Source of the DNA: an uncultured Collinsella sp.
GTDB lineage: Bacteria; Actinomycetota; Coriobacteriia; Coriobacteriales; Coriobacteriaceae
Direction: 5' to 3'
Length of the DNA stretch: 64,000 nucleotides
NCBI GenBank assembly: GCA_900539735.1
Contig: UQDE01000007.1
Location: 1-64,000, forward strand
Part shown: piece after piece, positions 43,672 to 51,204 of the stretch
Position numbering within the stretch: position 1 is the first letter of the stretch
How the letters are laid out: the number at the start of each line of letters is the position of its first letter
Program-made: the position numbers and the translations under genes
The notes under the pieces: model-generated
Told to the model about the DNA's origin: nothing
Databases searched by the model: none
The model's input: the letters and a program-made list of their open reading frames with translations, nothing else

Positions 43672-43711
43672 AAGGTAGATTTTCGGGACATGCCCGGAAA
43701 TCTACCTTTTT
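43672..43711 (+). terminator. Palindrome F / terminator of the YaiI gene
   Basis: AAGGTAGATTT and AAATCTACCTT form an 11-bp outer stem; CGGGACATGCCCG lies inside. A TTTT run follows, 3 bases behind the stop. Confidence 0.85.
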
Positions 43712-43757
43712 GTTTTGAGCGGTGTGAGCGCTCGGAATCCATGACTCAACAAAAAAA

Positions 43758-43830
43758 CGGGCTTCAAAATGCCATGCGTCGCCGCATTGCGCAGGCGCCG
43801 AGCATGGCTATTTGAAGTCCATTTTTAGGC
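43758..43830 (-). repeat. Palindrome G, imperfect, behind the metal exporter
   Basis: GGGCTTCAAAATGCCATGC and GCATGGCTATTTGAAGTCC pair with about three mismatches, with A/T tracts outside (AAAAAAAC, ATTTTTAGG). It ends about 6 bases from the stop of the exporter gene on the minus strand. Confidence 0.6.
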
Positions 43831-43834
43831 CTAC

Positions 43835-44935
43835 TTAGAGGCCGAAGGCGGATAGGATAAGGCCCCAGCCAGCGCCGATGACGTACATCATGACCAGGAA
43901 CACGGCGTTTTCGCGAGCGCTGCGGTTGGTGCGGAACAGCACCAGGTAGCCCACGCCGGCGGAAATGAGCGTGCCGGCGAGCATCGGCGCCAGCTGTAGC
44001 GCGCCCTCCAGGTACAGCTGCGTAATGACCACGCTCGCCGAGCAGTTGGGGATCAGGCCGACAAGCGCCGAACCCAGGACGGCGAGCGTCTCGTTGCCAC
44101 GCAGGAACTGCTCGATCGCGGACTCGCCGAAGGTCTCGAGCACGGCGACCAGGACCAGCGTCACCAGGAAAATAAAAACCGAAACCTGCACGGTGTGCGA
44201 GATCGCGCTGCGGATAATCGACAGGACGGGCGCACCTTCGTGGGAGTGACCGTGGTCGTACCCATGGCCGTGGTGGTGCTCATGCTCGCCTGCGTGACCG
44301 TGGTCATGGCTGTGTCCGTGGTCGCGCTCGCGTTCATCTTCATCATCATCGCAACCGCAATGGTCGCGCTCGCACAACTCGTGGATGTGATCGGCGCTCA
44401 CGCCCGCCTCGGCCACCTCGTCGATGATGTCACCGCCGCTGTGGTCGTCATGCGCGCAGTTCACATGAGCCGGATTGGCAGTGGTCCCCAACACGGTACG
44501 ACGAATCGCCGCATGCGCACGGGCGTTGCGACGCAGACCGCGAATGGCGGCATCTACGATAAAGCCCGTGACCAGTGCGATAAGCGCTTTCGAAGCCAAA
44601 AGCATCGCCATAGTCTGCACGGGAACCTGCTCGGCAAGTAGCAGCGGCAGCATCTCGTCAGAGGTCGAGAGAAACACCGCCACCAAGGTGCCCAGCGTCA
44701 CGACGCGACCGGCGTACAGCGTTGCCGCCATTGCCGAAAAGCCGCACTGCGGCACCATGCCCAGCAACGAGCCAACCACGGGACCCGCGGCGCCGGCGCG
44801 CTTGATGGCCCCGTTAACGCGGTCGCCCGCGACGTGCTCCAAGGTCTCGAGGGCCAGATACGTCACCAACAAAAACGGCACCAGCGAGAGCGTGTCCTTG
44901 CCGGCGTCGAGCAGAATATCAATCAGCAAATCCAT
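43835..44935 (-). CDS. Putative 10-TM heavy-metal/manganese exporter with His-rich loop
   Basis: A 366-residue membrane protein of the ArsP_2-like family annotated as a putative manganese or heavy-metal exporter (PF11449 type). Two similar halves of about five membrane segments flank a central cytoplasmic loop (~150-230) packed with His, Asp, Glu and Cys (HGHSHDHGHAGEHEHHHGHG), a probable metal buffer. GMVPQCGFSAMAATLY and GLIPNCSASVVITQLYLEG are the paired repeat motifs, each with a Pro-x-Cys. A strong promoter with CTAGG repeats lies upstream. The ion is inferred; the family name does not prove manganese. Confidence 0.8.
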   Translation of the reverse strand: MDLLIDILLDAGKDTLSLVPFLLVTYLALETLEHVAGDRVNGAIKRAGAAGPVVGSLLGMVPQCGFSAMAATLYAGRVVTLGTLVAVFLSTSDEMLPLLLAEQVPVQTMAMLLASKALIALVTGFIVDAAIRGLRRNARAHAAIRRTVLGTTANPAHVNCAHDDHSGGDIIDEVAEAGVSADHIHELCERDHCGCDDDEDERERDHGHSHDHGHAGEHEHHHGHGYDHGHSHEGAPVLSIIRSAISHTVQVSVFIFLVTLVLVAVLETFGESAIEQFLRGNETLAVLGSALVGLIPNCSASVVITQLYLEGALQLAPMLAGTLISAGVGYLVLFRTNRSARENAVFLVMMYVIGAGWGLILSAFGL

Positions 44936-44978
44936 GACGGATGGAACCTTTCGTGTCTTTCGGCAGCATTGTAAAAGT

Positions 44979-45025
44979 CCTAGCGGTCAACTAGGGTATT
45001 GTAGTTGTCCTAGGCGCGGTGCCAA
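44979..45025 (-). promoter_or_regulatory. Promoter of the metal exporter with CTAGG repeats
   Basis: Minus strand TTGGCA (45020-45025), 16-base spacer, TACAAT (44998-45003). CCTAGG at 45009-45014 lies in the spacer, and CTAGG/CCTAG at 44991-44995 and 44979-44983 follow the minus-10. Regularly placed CTAGG words around a promoter suggest a repressor site. Confidence 0.65.
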
Positions 45026-45107
45026 TAGTTGCCCATGGTAAACTATCATCTCGCCACATCTTAATGACCCTGAGCCGCACGACGCGGCCCATCCAAGGAG
45101 CAGTTAT

Positions 45108-46076
45108 ATGAACGTATCGCAAGCACTCGAATACGAGCGTCAGCCGTTTATCCCCATGTTTATCTATGGCGACCACGGCGCCATGGAATCCGAGCGCCAG
45201 AAGGGCGAAGAGGCCCTCAAGGTGCTTGAGACCGAGTACTTTACCGCCGAGGGCGACCCCGGCTTCGACTTTGCCACCGTGCGCGACCTGGCTGACCGCA
45301 ACCGCGACCTGTGCGACCAGATTGGCGAGGCACGCCTGCGCAACGTGACGCCCGCGACGCTTTCGCGCGGCCTGTCCGATGCCGACACCTGCGCCGCCAT
45401 CGGCAAGATGCAAAAGCGCACCGCCGCGTCCGTTATGCGCGAAATCCGCGGCGACCGCGACGCGCTCGGCGTGGCCTACGCCCGCAAGCCCATCCAGGGC
45501 ACCGTGCTCGGTATCGACATCGAGACCATCGGCCGTGCACCCGAGCGCGGCTATATCATCAACGTGGGCTGGGAGATCATGGAGCTCACCAGCGACGCCG
45601 TCCCGCATGACGCCGAGGCACACTACTGCGGCCTGCCCGACATCTACCGCGGCGAGGATGTGCCGCTATCGAACATCCATCACATTACCTGGGACGACAT
45701 CGACGGCAAAAAACCATTCCGCGAGAACAAGGAACTGCAGAAGCAGCTGCTCAAACTTATGAAGAAGTACCCGTACATGGCGCATAACGCCGCGTTCGAA
45801 GACAGTTGGTTCAAGATCCACCTGGACGGTTACGCCGAGGCACGCCGCGCCGGCAAGATCATCGTCATCGACTCGCGCCAGATCTGCCGCAGCCTGGATG
45901 CCGACGTCCGCTCGCTCCCCCGCGAGTCCGCGCCCGCCGCGCTCGAGAACTGGGCGCGCCGCCGTGGCACCCTCGCCGCCGACGCCAACGAGCAGCACCT
46001 GGGCCTCGACGACACCGACCTCATGCTCCGCACCGTCCAAGCCGAGTTCAACCTCAAGAACCTATTCGCGAAATAA
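45108..46076 (+). CDS. DEDD (DnaQ/RNase H-fold) exonuclease-like protein
   Basis: A 322-residue protein whose C-terminal part is a 3'-5' exonuclease-type fold. The metal-binding acids appear in order: LGIDIETIG (Asp/Glu near residue 135), YMAHNAAFEDSWF (~222-234), and HLGLDDTDLMLRTV (~297-310), the ExoI/II/III pattern of DEDD nucleases. Residues 1-~125 are an unassigned, charged helical domain. AAGGAGCAGTTAT precedes the ATG and a clear terminator follows. Whether it acts on DNA or RNA is not evident. Confidence 0.78.
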   Translation: MNVSQALEYERQPFIPMFIYGDHGAMESERQKGEEALKVLETEYFTAEGDPGFDFATVRDLADRNRDLCDQIGEARLRNVTPATLSRGLSDADTCAAIGKMQKRTAASVMREIRGDRDALGVAYARKPIQGTVLGIDIETIGRAPERGYIINVGWEIMELTSDAVPHDAEAHYCGLPDIYRGEDVPLSNIHHITWDDIDGKKPFRENKELQKQLLKLMKKYPYMAHNAAFEDSWFKIHLDGYAEARRAGKIIVIDSRQICRSLDADVRSLPRESAPAALENWARRRGTLAADANEQHLGLDDTDLMLRTVQAEFNLKNLFAK

Positions 46077-46142
46077 CCGATCCATCTGCGGGAGCGCCTG
46101 CCAGGCACAGCGCAATCCGTCTGGGCACACCGACACGCAGTA

Positions 46143-46179
46143 AACTAGGGCGCAGCCTTATGGCTGCACCCTAGTTTTC
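46143..46179 (+). terminator. Rho-independent terminator of the exonuclease-like gene
   Basis: AACTAGGG(C)GCAGCC/GGCTGC(A)CCCTAGTT with a TTAT loop and a following TTTTC. Confidence 0.85.
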
Positions 46180-46222
46180 ATCAAAACGAGCAAATACGCG
46201 TGCTTCACATAGTCGGCAGGTT

Positions 46223-46254
46223 GGCCCACCTACATTTTTCGAGTTGTTCGGCCA
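46223..46254 (+). repeat. Flanking motif R, copy R1
   Basis: CCACCTACATTTTTCGAGTTGTTCGGCCA-type motif at 46226-46254; its 29 bases match R3 (47855-47883) at 27 positions in the same orientation. GGCC words at both ends (TTGGCC, GGCCA) make it partly self-complementary at the edges. Confidence 0.85.
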
Positions 46255-46626
46255 GCTGAACCACTAGTCAAGGCCCCTTGAACCGCAATCGAAGCTAAAA
46301 TCGCCTTAATTTCGCAACCAAGCCCCATAAATCTACCTGAATCAATTCGAATAGGACGTTGCGATCGCACCATTTGTATAGGATAAGGCCGAATAACTCA
46401 AATTATGTTGGTGAGGCATCTGAGCGGTCGGCAAAAACGCTTAGAAGCTACGAATCCGCAACTAAAGTTCATCAAAAAGGGGCAGCCGGCAGAAACCTCC
46501 CCAGCCAAAGCTGCTCCCTCAATACGACAGCTCAAAAACCCACCGTTCGCAGAAGATAAGCCGCGCCCCAATACCGTTGCCCGAAGTTTCGGGCGTATGC
46601 GGCGTCCGCTATGCCATCATGCGCGT
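46255..46626. other. Leader of the nuclease-like gene, between R1 and the chosen ATG
   Basis: About 370 bases that are more AT-rich than the surroundings. They contain the inverted motif copy R2 and a CCCGAAGTTTCGGGC hairpin (46580-46594). The nuclease frame is open from 46405, so part of this could be translated. Confidence 0.4.
46387..46413 (-). repeat. Flanking motif R, inverted copy R2
   Basis: GGCCGAATAACTCAAATTAT... read on the minus strand matches R1 at 22 of 27 positions. With R1 it forms an inverted pair separated by about 130 bases. An ATG within it opens the longer version of the downstream frame. Confidence 0.75.
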
Positions 46627-47835
46627 ATGGGAATCATTCTGTCACATACCACGGCACGCGCTGTATACCAAACAGCCAACTCGCTCGCAAGCTACGCGAC
46701 CGGTCCCATACCTATGGAAAAGATCAGGGTGTCTGCGCCGACCACGTCCGACCTGGAAGCGGCACGAGCATGGCTCAACAGAAAGAATGTCGATTCTGAA
46801 CGTATCCATGTGCTGACGTTTTCCAATAATGCCAAAAGGCACCGCAAGGGCTGCATCTGCCACTGCACGCGCTATACGTTTGATGCAGAAAGCTACCTAG
46901 AACTCGAGCCGAACGTCTACATCGTCGATATCAAGCTGTGCGCGTTAGAAGCAACAGCCGACCTCAACCTTTCGGAGCTCGTTGAGTATTACTTTGAAAT
47001 CTGCGGCTCCTACGCGCTTGGAACGTCCGACGAAACTCAATATCGCGAGCGCCCAGCCCTAACCAGCGTTGAAGAGCTCAGAGCCTTCTTTTCAGAGGCA
47101 CCGGGGTATCGTGGATCTAATAAAGCACTTAAGGCACTTTCTTATGTACACGAAGGCTGTCGCTCCCCACTCGAAACGGCGTTTGTCATGATGCTGACAA
47201 TGCCCAAGTCAATGGGTGGCTTAGCCATACGCGCTATCAAAACGGATTATCCGATCCCAGTCCCCAAAAGATACGCCGCCCTAACGCGACGGACGGTTTT
47301 CTACCTCGACGCGCTGCTCGAAAATTCGATGACCGATATCGAATACAACGGCTTTTACCACGACGAACCCGAGCAGCAATCAATTGACGAGGAGCGCCGA
47401 AACACGCTGCGAAACATGGGATATGCCGTTATCACGGTTAATCGTCATTCGTTTTTCAAGCAGTCCGCTTTTAAACGGGTCATGGAAGCGATTCGCATTC
47501 GCGAGAAGATATGGCCCGGTCGACTCCCGGATAACTTCGCCATCCTGCAAGAAACTCTTCGTCAATTTGTCTTGCGGCGCTACTTCGAATACGGTCGCCG
47601 CGTCCTGGAGACACTCAAAGAAGAAGAGGCCGCCAAGCGCGAAATTGCAAGCCAATATCCGCAAGCTGATGACCCGAGCATCAACGATGTGCCCGAACCC
47701 GACGACATGCAACACGTCGGGGCCCTTGCTGAGGAAATCAATGGGGCTTGGGAATGCGACATGTTCGCAAAAATCGATGAAAACCGCACGGAAGACGACA
47801 CGATTATTGATCTAATTGAGAATTCGCTCTTCTAA
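46627..47835 (+). CDS. Nuclease-like hypothetical protein with Vsr/DUF559-type C-terminus
   Basis: A protein of about 402 residues with no close named family I recognise. Its C-terminal part holds SMTDIEYNGFYHDE (~233-246), then QSIDEERRNTLRNMGYAVITVN (~248-270). This acid-YxG-x-x-H...D-x-x-R...L-x-x-x-G-y-x-V order resembles the PD-(D/E)xK very-short-patch-repair/DUF559 nucleases. The N-terminus (ILSHTTARAVYQTA) resembles AbiEi-style and other coriobacterial hypotheticals. The ATG at 46627 is a choice by protein character; the frame is open to 46405 and there is no strong ribosome site. It is AT-richer than its neighbours and bracketed by motif R copies. Confidence 0.7.
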   Translation: MGIILSHTTARAVYQTANSLASYATGPIPMEKIRVSAPTTSDLEAARAWLNRKNVDSERIHVLTFSNNAKRHRKGCICHCTRYTFDAESYLELEPNVYIVDIKLCALEATADLNLSELVEYYFEICGSYALGTSDETQYRERPALTSVEELRAFFSEAPGYRGSNKALKALSYVHEGCRSPLETAFVMMLTMPKSMGGLAIRAIKTDYPIPVPKRYAALTRRTVFYLDALLENSMTDIEYNGFYHDEPEQQSIDEERRNTLRNMGYAVITVNRHSFFKQSAFKRVMEAIRIREKIWPGRLPDNFAILQETLRQFVLRRYFEYGRRVLETLKEEEAAKREIASQYPQADDPSINDVPEPDDMQHVGALAEEINGAWECDMFAKIDENRTEDDTIIDLIENSLF

Positions 47836-47854
47836 AGGCGATCTCTGCGGATGT

Positions 47855-47883
47855 CCACCTACATTTTTCGACTTATTCGGCCA
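47855..47883 (+). repeat. Flanking motif R, copy R3
   Basis: CCACCTACATTTTTCGACTT... 20 bases behind the stop of the nuclease-like gene; 27 of 29 bases equal R1. Confidence 0.85.
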
Positions 47884-47908
47884 CCGATGTGCCAGATTGG
47901 CTGCAGCA

Positions 47909-48016
47909 ATGCTCAATATAACTTTAGATAAAACTGATTCTGCAGAAACTCCCGTAGAGGAAGAACTGATTCTCGCGGTATTTGACACGATAAAGTACAA
48001 ATATGAACAGTTCTAA
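47909..48016 (+). pseudogene. Possible 35-aa ORF or gene remnant
   Basis: A short frame starting ATG with a protein-like sequence (LDKTDSAETPVEEELILAVF) ending in DTIKYKYEQF. No ribosome site is visible. It lies between R3 and R4 and may be the end of a former gene carried by the cassette. Confidence 0.25.
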
Positions 48017-48047
48017 TGCTTCTCAAGGTGGCTTTCTTAGCATGCTA

Positions 48048-48073
48048 GCCGAACATCTCGAAATATGTTGGCG
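48048..48073 (-). repeat. Flanking motif R, inverted copy R4
   Basis: GCCGAACATCTCGAAATATG... on the minus strand matches R1 at about 21 of 26 positions. R3/R4 repeat the inverted arrangement of R1/R2, about 165 bases apart. Confidence 0.7.
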
Positions 48074-48150
48074 AGCATTGCGTCGATGTCTCCCAACCCA
48101 CAGAAAATCGCAGAAGCGGCAAGCAGTCATCGAAATTAACGCAAATTGTA

Positions 48151-48178
48151 TTGACATATGAACATACACTCATATAAT
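48151..48178 (+). promoter_or_regulatory. Consensus promoter of the ArsR-type gene with operator O1
   Basis: TTGACA (48151-48156), 16 bases, TATAAT (48173-48178), a perfect sigma-70 pair. Operator O1 ATATGAACATACACTCATAT (48156-48175) fills the spacer and overlaps both boxes, so a bound repressor would block polymerase. Confidence 0.9.
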
Positions 48179-48190
48179 CGAAAGCAAGTT

Positions 48191-48210
48191 ATATGAGCGC
48201 ATGTTCATAT
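48191..48210 (+). promoter_or_regulatory. Operator O2 of the SmtB/ArsR-type repressor
   Basis: ATATGAGCGCATGTTCATAT is the inverse of O1 at 18 of 20 positions and lies just before the ribosome site of the repressor gene. Confidence 0.85.
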
Positions 48211-48224
48211 GAAAGGATATTGCA

Positions 48225-48590
48225 ATGAGCACCCGCGTTGATGAAACGAAACCCGACATCGAGGCCACCGAACCCGCGATCCCCACCACCTGCTCGCCCG
48301 AGGACCTTACCGACGAGGAACTTCTCTACGACCTCGCCGACCTGTTCAAGGTCTTCAGCGACACCACGCGTATCAAGATCCTTTACGCCCTCATGGGCCG
48401 CGAGCTCTGCGTGGCAGACATCGCCGAAGCGACCGAAACCTCGCAGTCGGCAGTATCGCACCAGCTGCGCACACTCAAGCAGTCGCACCTGGTTAAATTC
48501 CGGCGCGACGGGCGCAATATCCTCTACTCGCTCGCCGACGACCACGTCTACACCATGCTCAACCAGGGCATGAGCCACATCTGCGAATAG
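48225..48590 (+). CDS. ArsR/SmtB-family zinc-type repressor
   Basis: A 121-residue winged-helix repressor. The DNA-binding helices are RELCVADIAEATETSQSAVS... (~59-80). The C-terminal helix DDHVYTMLNQGMSHICE has the exact alpha-5 spacing Asp-x-His-x10-His-x2-Glu of the SmtB/CzrA zinc site, and the N-terminal cysteine pair of cadmium/lead CadC-type sensors is missing. It therefore most likely releases DNA on binding Zn(II) (or Co). It heads a module with an HMA protein and a P-type ATPase, and its own promoter carries two operators. GAAAGGATATTGCA precedes the ATG. Confidence 0.92.
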   Translation: MSTRVDETKPDIEATEPAIPTTCSPEDLTDEELLYDLADLFKVFSDTTRIKILYALMGRELCVADIAEATETSQSAVSHQLRTLKQSHLVKFRRDGRNILYSLADDHVYTMLNQGMSHICE

Positions 48591-48653
48591 CAGCCAACCA
48601 CGGTACCAGCGCGGCCTGCACCCAAGCCGCAAATACAGGGAAAGGAACCCACC

Positions 48654-48872
48654 ATGAAAAAGCAGTTTAAGCTCGATGAGATCGACTGCGCCAACTGTGC
48701 GCGCGAGCTTCAGGACGAGCTGGCCAAGCTCGAGGGCGTCAAATCCGTGTCCGTCAACTTTATGACCCAGAAGTTGACGCTCGAGGCCGATGACGCCGAG
48801 TTCGACGAGGTCCTCGACCACGTTGTGGAGTTCACCGCCGACGCCGAGCCGGACTGCGAGATTATTCTCTAG
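48654..48872 (+). CDS. Heavy-metal-associated (HMA) domain protein
   Basis: A 72-residue ferredoxin-fold metal-binding protein, effectively the HMA domain usually fused to the N-terminus of P1B ATPases. The metal pair is DCANCARE (Cys12, Cys15), and a third Cys lies in the C-terminal EPDCEIIL. The protein is acidic (repeated Asp/Glu in strand 4), as in zinc and cadmium rather than copper chaperones. It sits 63 bases behind the repressor and about 100 bases before the ATPase, and presumably hands metal to it. Confidence 0.9.
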   Translation: MKKQFKLDEIDCANCARELQDELAKLEGVKSVSVNFMTQKLTLEADDAEFDEVLDHVVEFTADAEPDCEIIL

Positions 48873-48929
48873 CCCAGGTTTACGCCAACCTGCAAGGCCG
48901 CGCTTGCTGCGGCCTTTGCTCGCGAAATT

Positions 48930-48949
48930 ATATGAGCGAATGTTCATAC
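48930..48949 (+). promoter_or_regulatory. Operator O3 upstream of the P-type ATPase gene
   Basis: ATATGAGCGAATGTTCATAC matches O2 at 18 of 20 positions and lies 23 bases before the ATPase ATG. It gives the ATPase its own repressor site. Confidence 0.85.
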
Positions 48950-48972
48950 ATTCAAATGGGAGGATACGAGTC

Positions 48973-50925
48973 ATGGCCACCGCCGACCCCAAAAAGAAAA
49001 AGAAGAAGCGCAAGAAAAAAGAATCACTCGAGCATAAGCGCAACCGCATCCTGGTAGCGCTGGGCATTTTTGCCGTGGTGTACGCCCTCGATGAGTTCGG
49101 CACCCTTACCGCCGCATTCGGCACCCCGGGCGACATCTACGCCAGCTTTGTGCTGTTCCTCGTGCCGTTTTTGATTGCCGGCTACGACGTACTGCAAAAG
49201 GCATTCAATAACATCCGCCGCGGCAAGGCCTTCGACGAGAGCTTCCTCATGGCCGTCGCGACCATCGGCGCGTTTGCCATGGTGCTCTTCCCCGATACCG
49301 ACCCGCACATGGCCGAAGGCGCCGCCGTCATGCTGTTCTACCAGGTCGGCGAGCTGTTTCAGGCGTACGCCGTGGGCAAGAGCCGCAAGTCGATCAGTGC
49401 CATGATGGACATCGCGCCCGACTACGCTAACGTCGAGCAGCCCGACGGCACACTCGAGCAGGTCTTCCCCGATGACATCGCCGTCGGCACCGTGATCGTG
49501 GTCAAGCCCGGTGAGCGCGTGCCTATCGACGGCGTCATCGTCGAGGGCGAGACACAGCTCGATACCGCCGCCCTTACCGGAGAGTCGGTCCCCCGCCCGG
49601 CCAAAACTGGAGACGATATCATCAGCGGCTGCATCAACATGACGGGTCTCCTCCACGTGCGCACCACCAAGCCCTTTGGCGAGTCCACCGTCGCGCGCGT
49701 CCTGGAGCTCGTAGAAAACGCTAGTGAGAAGAAGGCACGCACCGAGAACTTCATCACGCGCTTCGCCCGCGTCTACACGCCCGCTGTCACCGGCGCGGCC
49801 GCGGTACTCGCGCTCGGCGGTGGCTTGGTCACCGGCGCCTGGTCCGACTGGATCCTGCGCGGCCTGACCTTCCTCGTCGTCAGTTGCCCATGCGCGCTCG
49901 TGATCAGCGTGCCGCTCAGCTTTTTTGGCGGCATCGGTGGCGCATCCAAGCTGGGCGTCCTCATCAAGGGCTCTAACTACCTCGAGACGCTCGCGGATGT
50001 GGACACCGTCGTCTTTGACAAGACCGGCACGCTCACCAACGGCACGTTTTCGGTCGTGGCGGTACACCCCGAGGCAGGCTATACCGAGCAGTCGCTGCTC
50101 GAAGTCGCGGCCCTTGCCGAGTCATTCTCCGACCATCCCATCGCGCAGTCGGTACGCACCGCCTTCCAGGGCGAGCTCGATCCCAAACGCGTAAGCGACT
50201 CCACCAATGACGCGGGCCATGGCGTGACGGCGATTATCGACGGCAAGCGCGTCATCGTCGGCAATGCCAAGATGCTTGCTGTGGCCGGTATCGAAGCGCC
50301 CAATTGCGAGATCGTCGGCACCATCCTCCACGTGCTGGTCGATGATACGTACGCCGGCCACATCGTAATTGCCGACACCATAAAGACCGATGCCGAGCAG
50401 ACGATCCGCGACCTGCACGCCGCCAGCGTCAAGCGCACCGTCATGCTCACGGGCGACCGCGAGGAGGTTGCAGCGTCTGTGGCCAAGCAACTCGGTCTCG
50501 ACGAGTTCCATGCGCAGCTGCTGCCAAGCGATAAGGTCGAGCGCGTCGAGGCATTGCTGGCGGCCGAATCGGGTAAGGGCAAGCTCGCCTTTGTCGGTGA
50601 CGGCATCAACGACGCGCCCGTGCTCACGCGCGCCGACGTCGGAATCGCCATGGGCGCCATGGGCTCGGACGCCGCAATTGAGGCCGCCGACGTCGTGCTC
50701 ATGGACGACAAGCCTTCCAACATTTCCCGCGCGATCCGCGTGGCGCGCAAGACCATGACGATTGTTTGGCAGAACATCATCTTTGCGCTGGGCATTAAGC
50801 TGCTGATCCTGGTGCTCGCGGCGCTCGGCATCGCCAACATGTGGCTTGCCGTCTTTGGCGACGTGGGCGTGGCGATCATCGCCATCCTGAACGCCATGCG
50901 CGCGATGGGTGTCAAGAACCTGTAG
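48973..50925 (+). CDS. Heavy-metal P1B-type ATPase (zinc/cadmium/cobalt exporter type)
   Basis: A 650-residue metal-exporting ATPase. The cytoplasmic N-terminus is a lysine cluster (KKKKKKRKKKES) instead of an HMA domain, which is encoded separately upstream. TGES lies near residue 201, the metal-binding membrane motif SCPCALVISVP near 305, the phosphorylated DKTGTLT near 349, the SDHPIAQS motif near 392, and GDGINDAP near 545. CPC with no further His-rich region fits the zinc/cadmium (P1B-2) class. I use the ATG at 48973 after GGGAGGATACGAGTC. A 127-base cruciform element follows the stop. Confidence 0.95.
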   Translation: MATADPKKKKKKRKKKESLEHKRNRILVALGIFAVVYALDEFGTLTAAFGTPGDIYASFVLFLVPFLIAGYDVLQKAFNNIRRGKAFDESFLMAVATIGAFAMVLFPDTDPHMAEGAAVMLFYQVGELFQAYAVGKSRKSISAMMDIAPDYANVEQPDGTLEQVFPDDIAVGTVIVVKPGERVPIDGVIVEGETQLDTAALTGESVPRPAKTGDDIISGCINMTGLLHVRTTKPFGESTVARVLELVENASEKKARTENFITRFARVYTPAVTGAAAVLALGGGLVTGAWSDWILRGLTFLVVSCPCALVISVPLSFFGGIGGASKLGVLIKGSNYLETLADVDTVVFDKTGTLTNGTFSVVAVHPEAGYTEQSLLEVAALAESFSDHPIAQSVRTAFQGELDPKRVSDSTNDAGHGVTAIIDGKRVIVGNAKMLAVAGIEAPNCEIVGTILHVLVDDTYAGHIVIADTIKTDAEQTIRDLHAASVKRTVMLTGDREEVAASVAKQLGLDEFHAQLLPSDKVERVEALLAAESGKGKLAFVGDGINDAPVLTRADVGIAMGAMGSDAAIEAADVVLMDDKPSNISRAIRVARKTMTIVWQNIIFALGIKLLILVLAALGIANMWLAVFGDVGVAIIAILNAMRAMGVKNL

Positions 50926-50941
50926 CGTTCGTGGGCTGTCC

Positions 50942-51068
50942 GGCCGGGGCCGGGTTTGGTTTTGAAAACGTCCTCGCGCATGAGGCCCGTCTTTCCTGCT
51001 CCTGCGGAGCAACGGAAAGGCGGGCCTCGCGCTGTGGAGTGTTTTCAAAACCAAACCCGGCCCCGGCC
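50942..51068. repeat. 127-base extended palindrome behind the P-type ATPase
   Basis: The 28 bases 50942-50969 (GGCCGGGGCCGGGTTTGGTT...) pair perfectly with 51041-51068. Inside, GAGGCCCGTCTTTCC and GGAAAGGCGGGCCTC pair with one G-U, and TGCTCC/GGAGCA closes the tip. It begins 17 bases behind the ATPase stop. It encodes no protein and is far longer than a terminator. No further feature is evident in 51069-51204. Confidence 0.85.
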
Positions 51069-51204
51069 TGCGGTGACGTAGGTGGCAGTTCTTGGGCATC
51101 GCTTGCTGGCGGGGTTCCTTTGCTGAAATGGACTTGGCCGAAAGGACCGCTGGTCCCGGTCGCTGGTTCGCGCTTTGCGCGAACTCCGCGCTACTGGGGG
51201 TTCG

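Noticed and set aside
46405..46626. Longer N-terminus for the nuclease-like protein
   Set aside because: The extra 74 residues begin inside repeat copy R2, are basic and unstructured, and lack protein-family character; left as an open alternative.
48790..48972. Extended N-terminus of the metal ATPase reading through the HMA gene
   Set aside because: The upstream frame overlaps the HMA gene in another frame and is low-complexity Ser/Pro/Arg; a ribosome site precedes the ATG at 48973.
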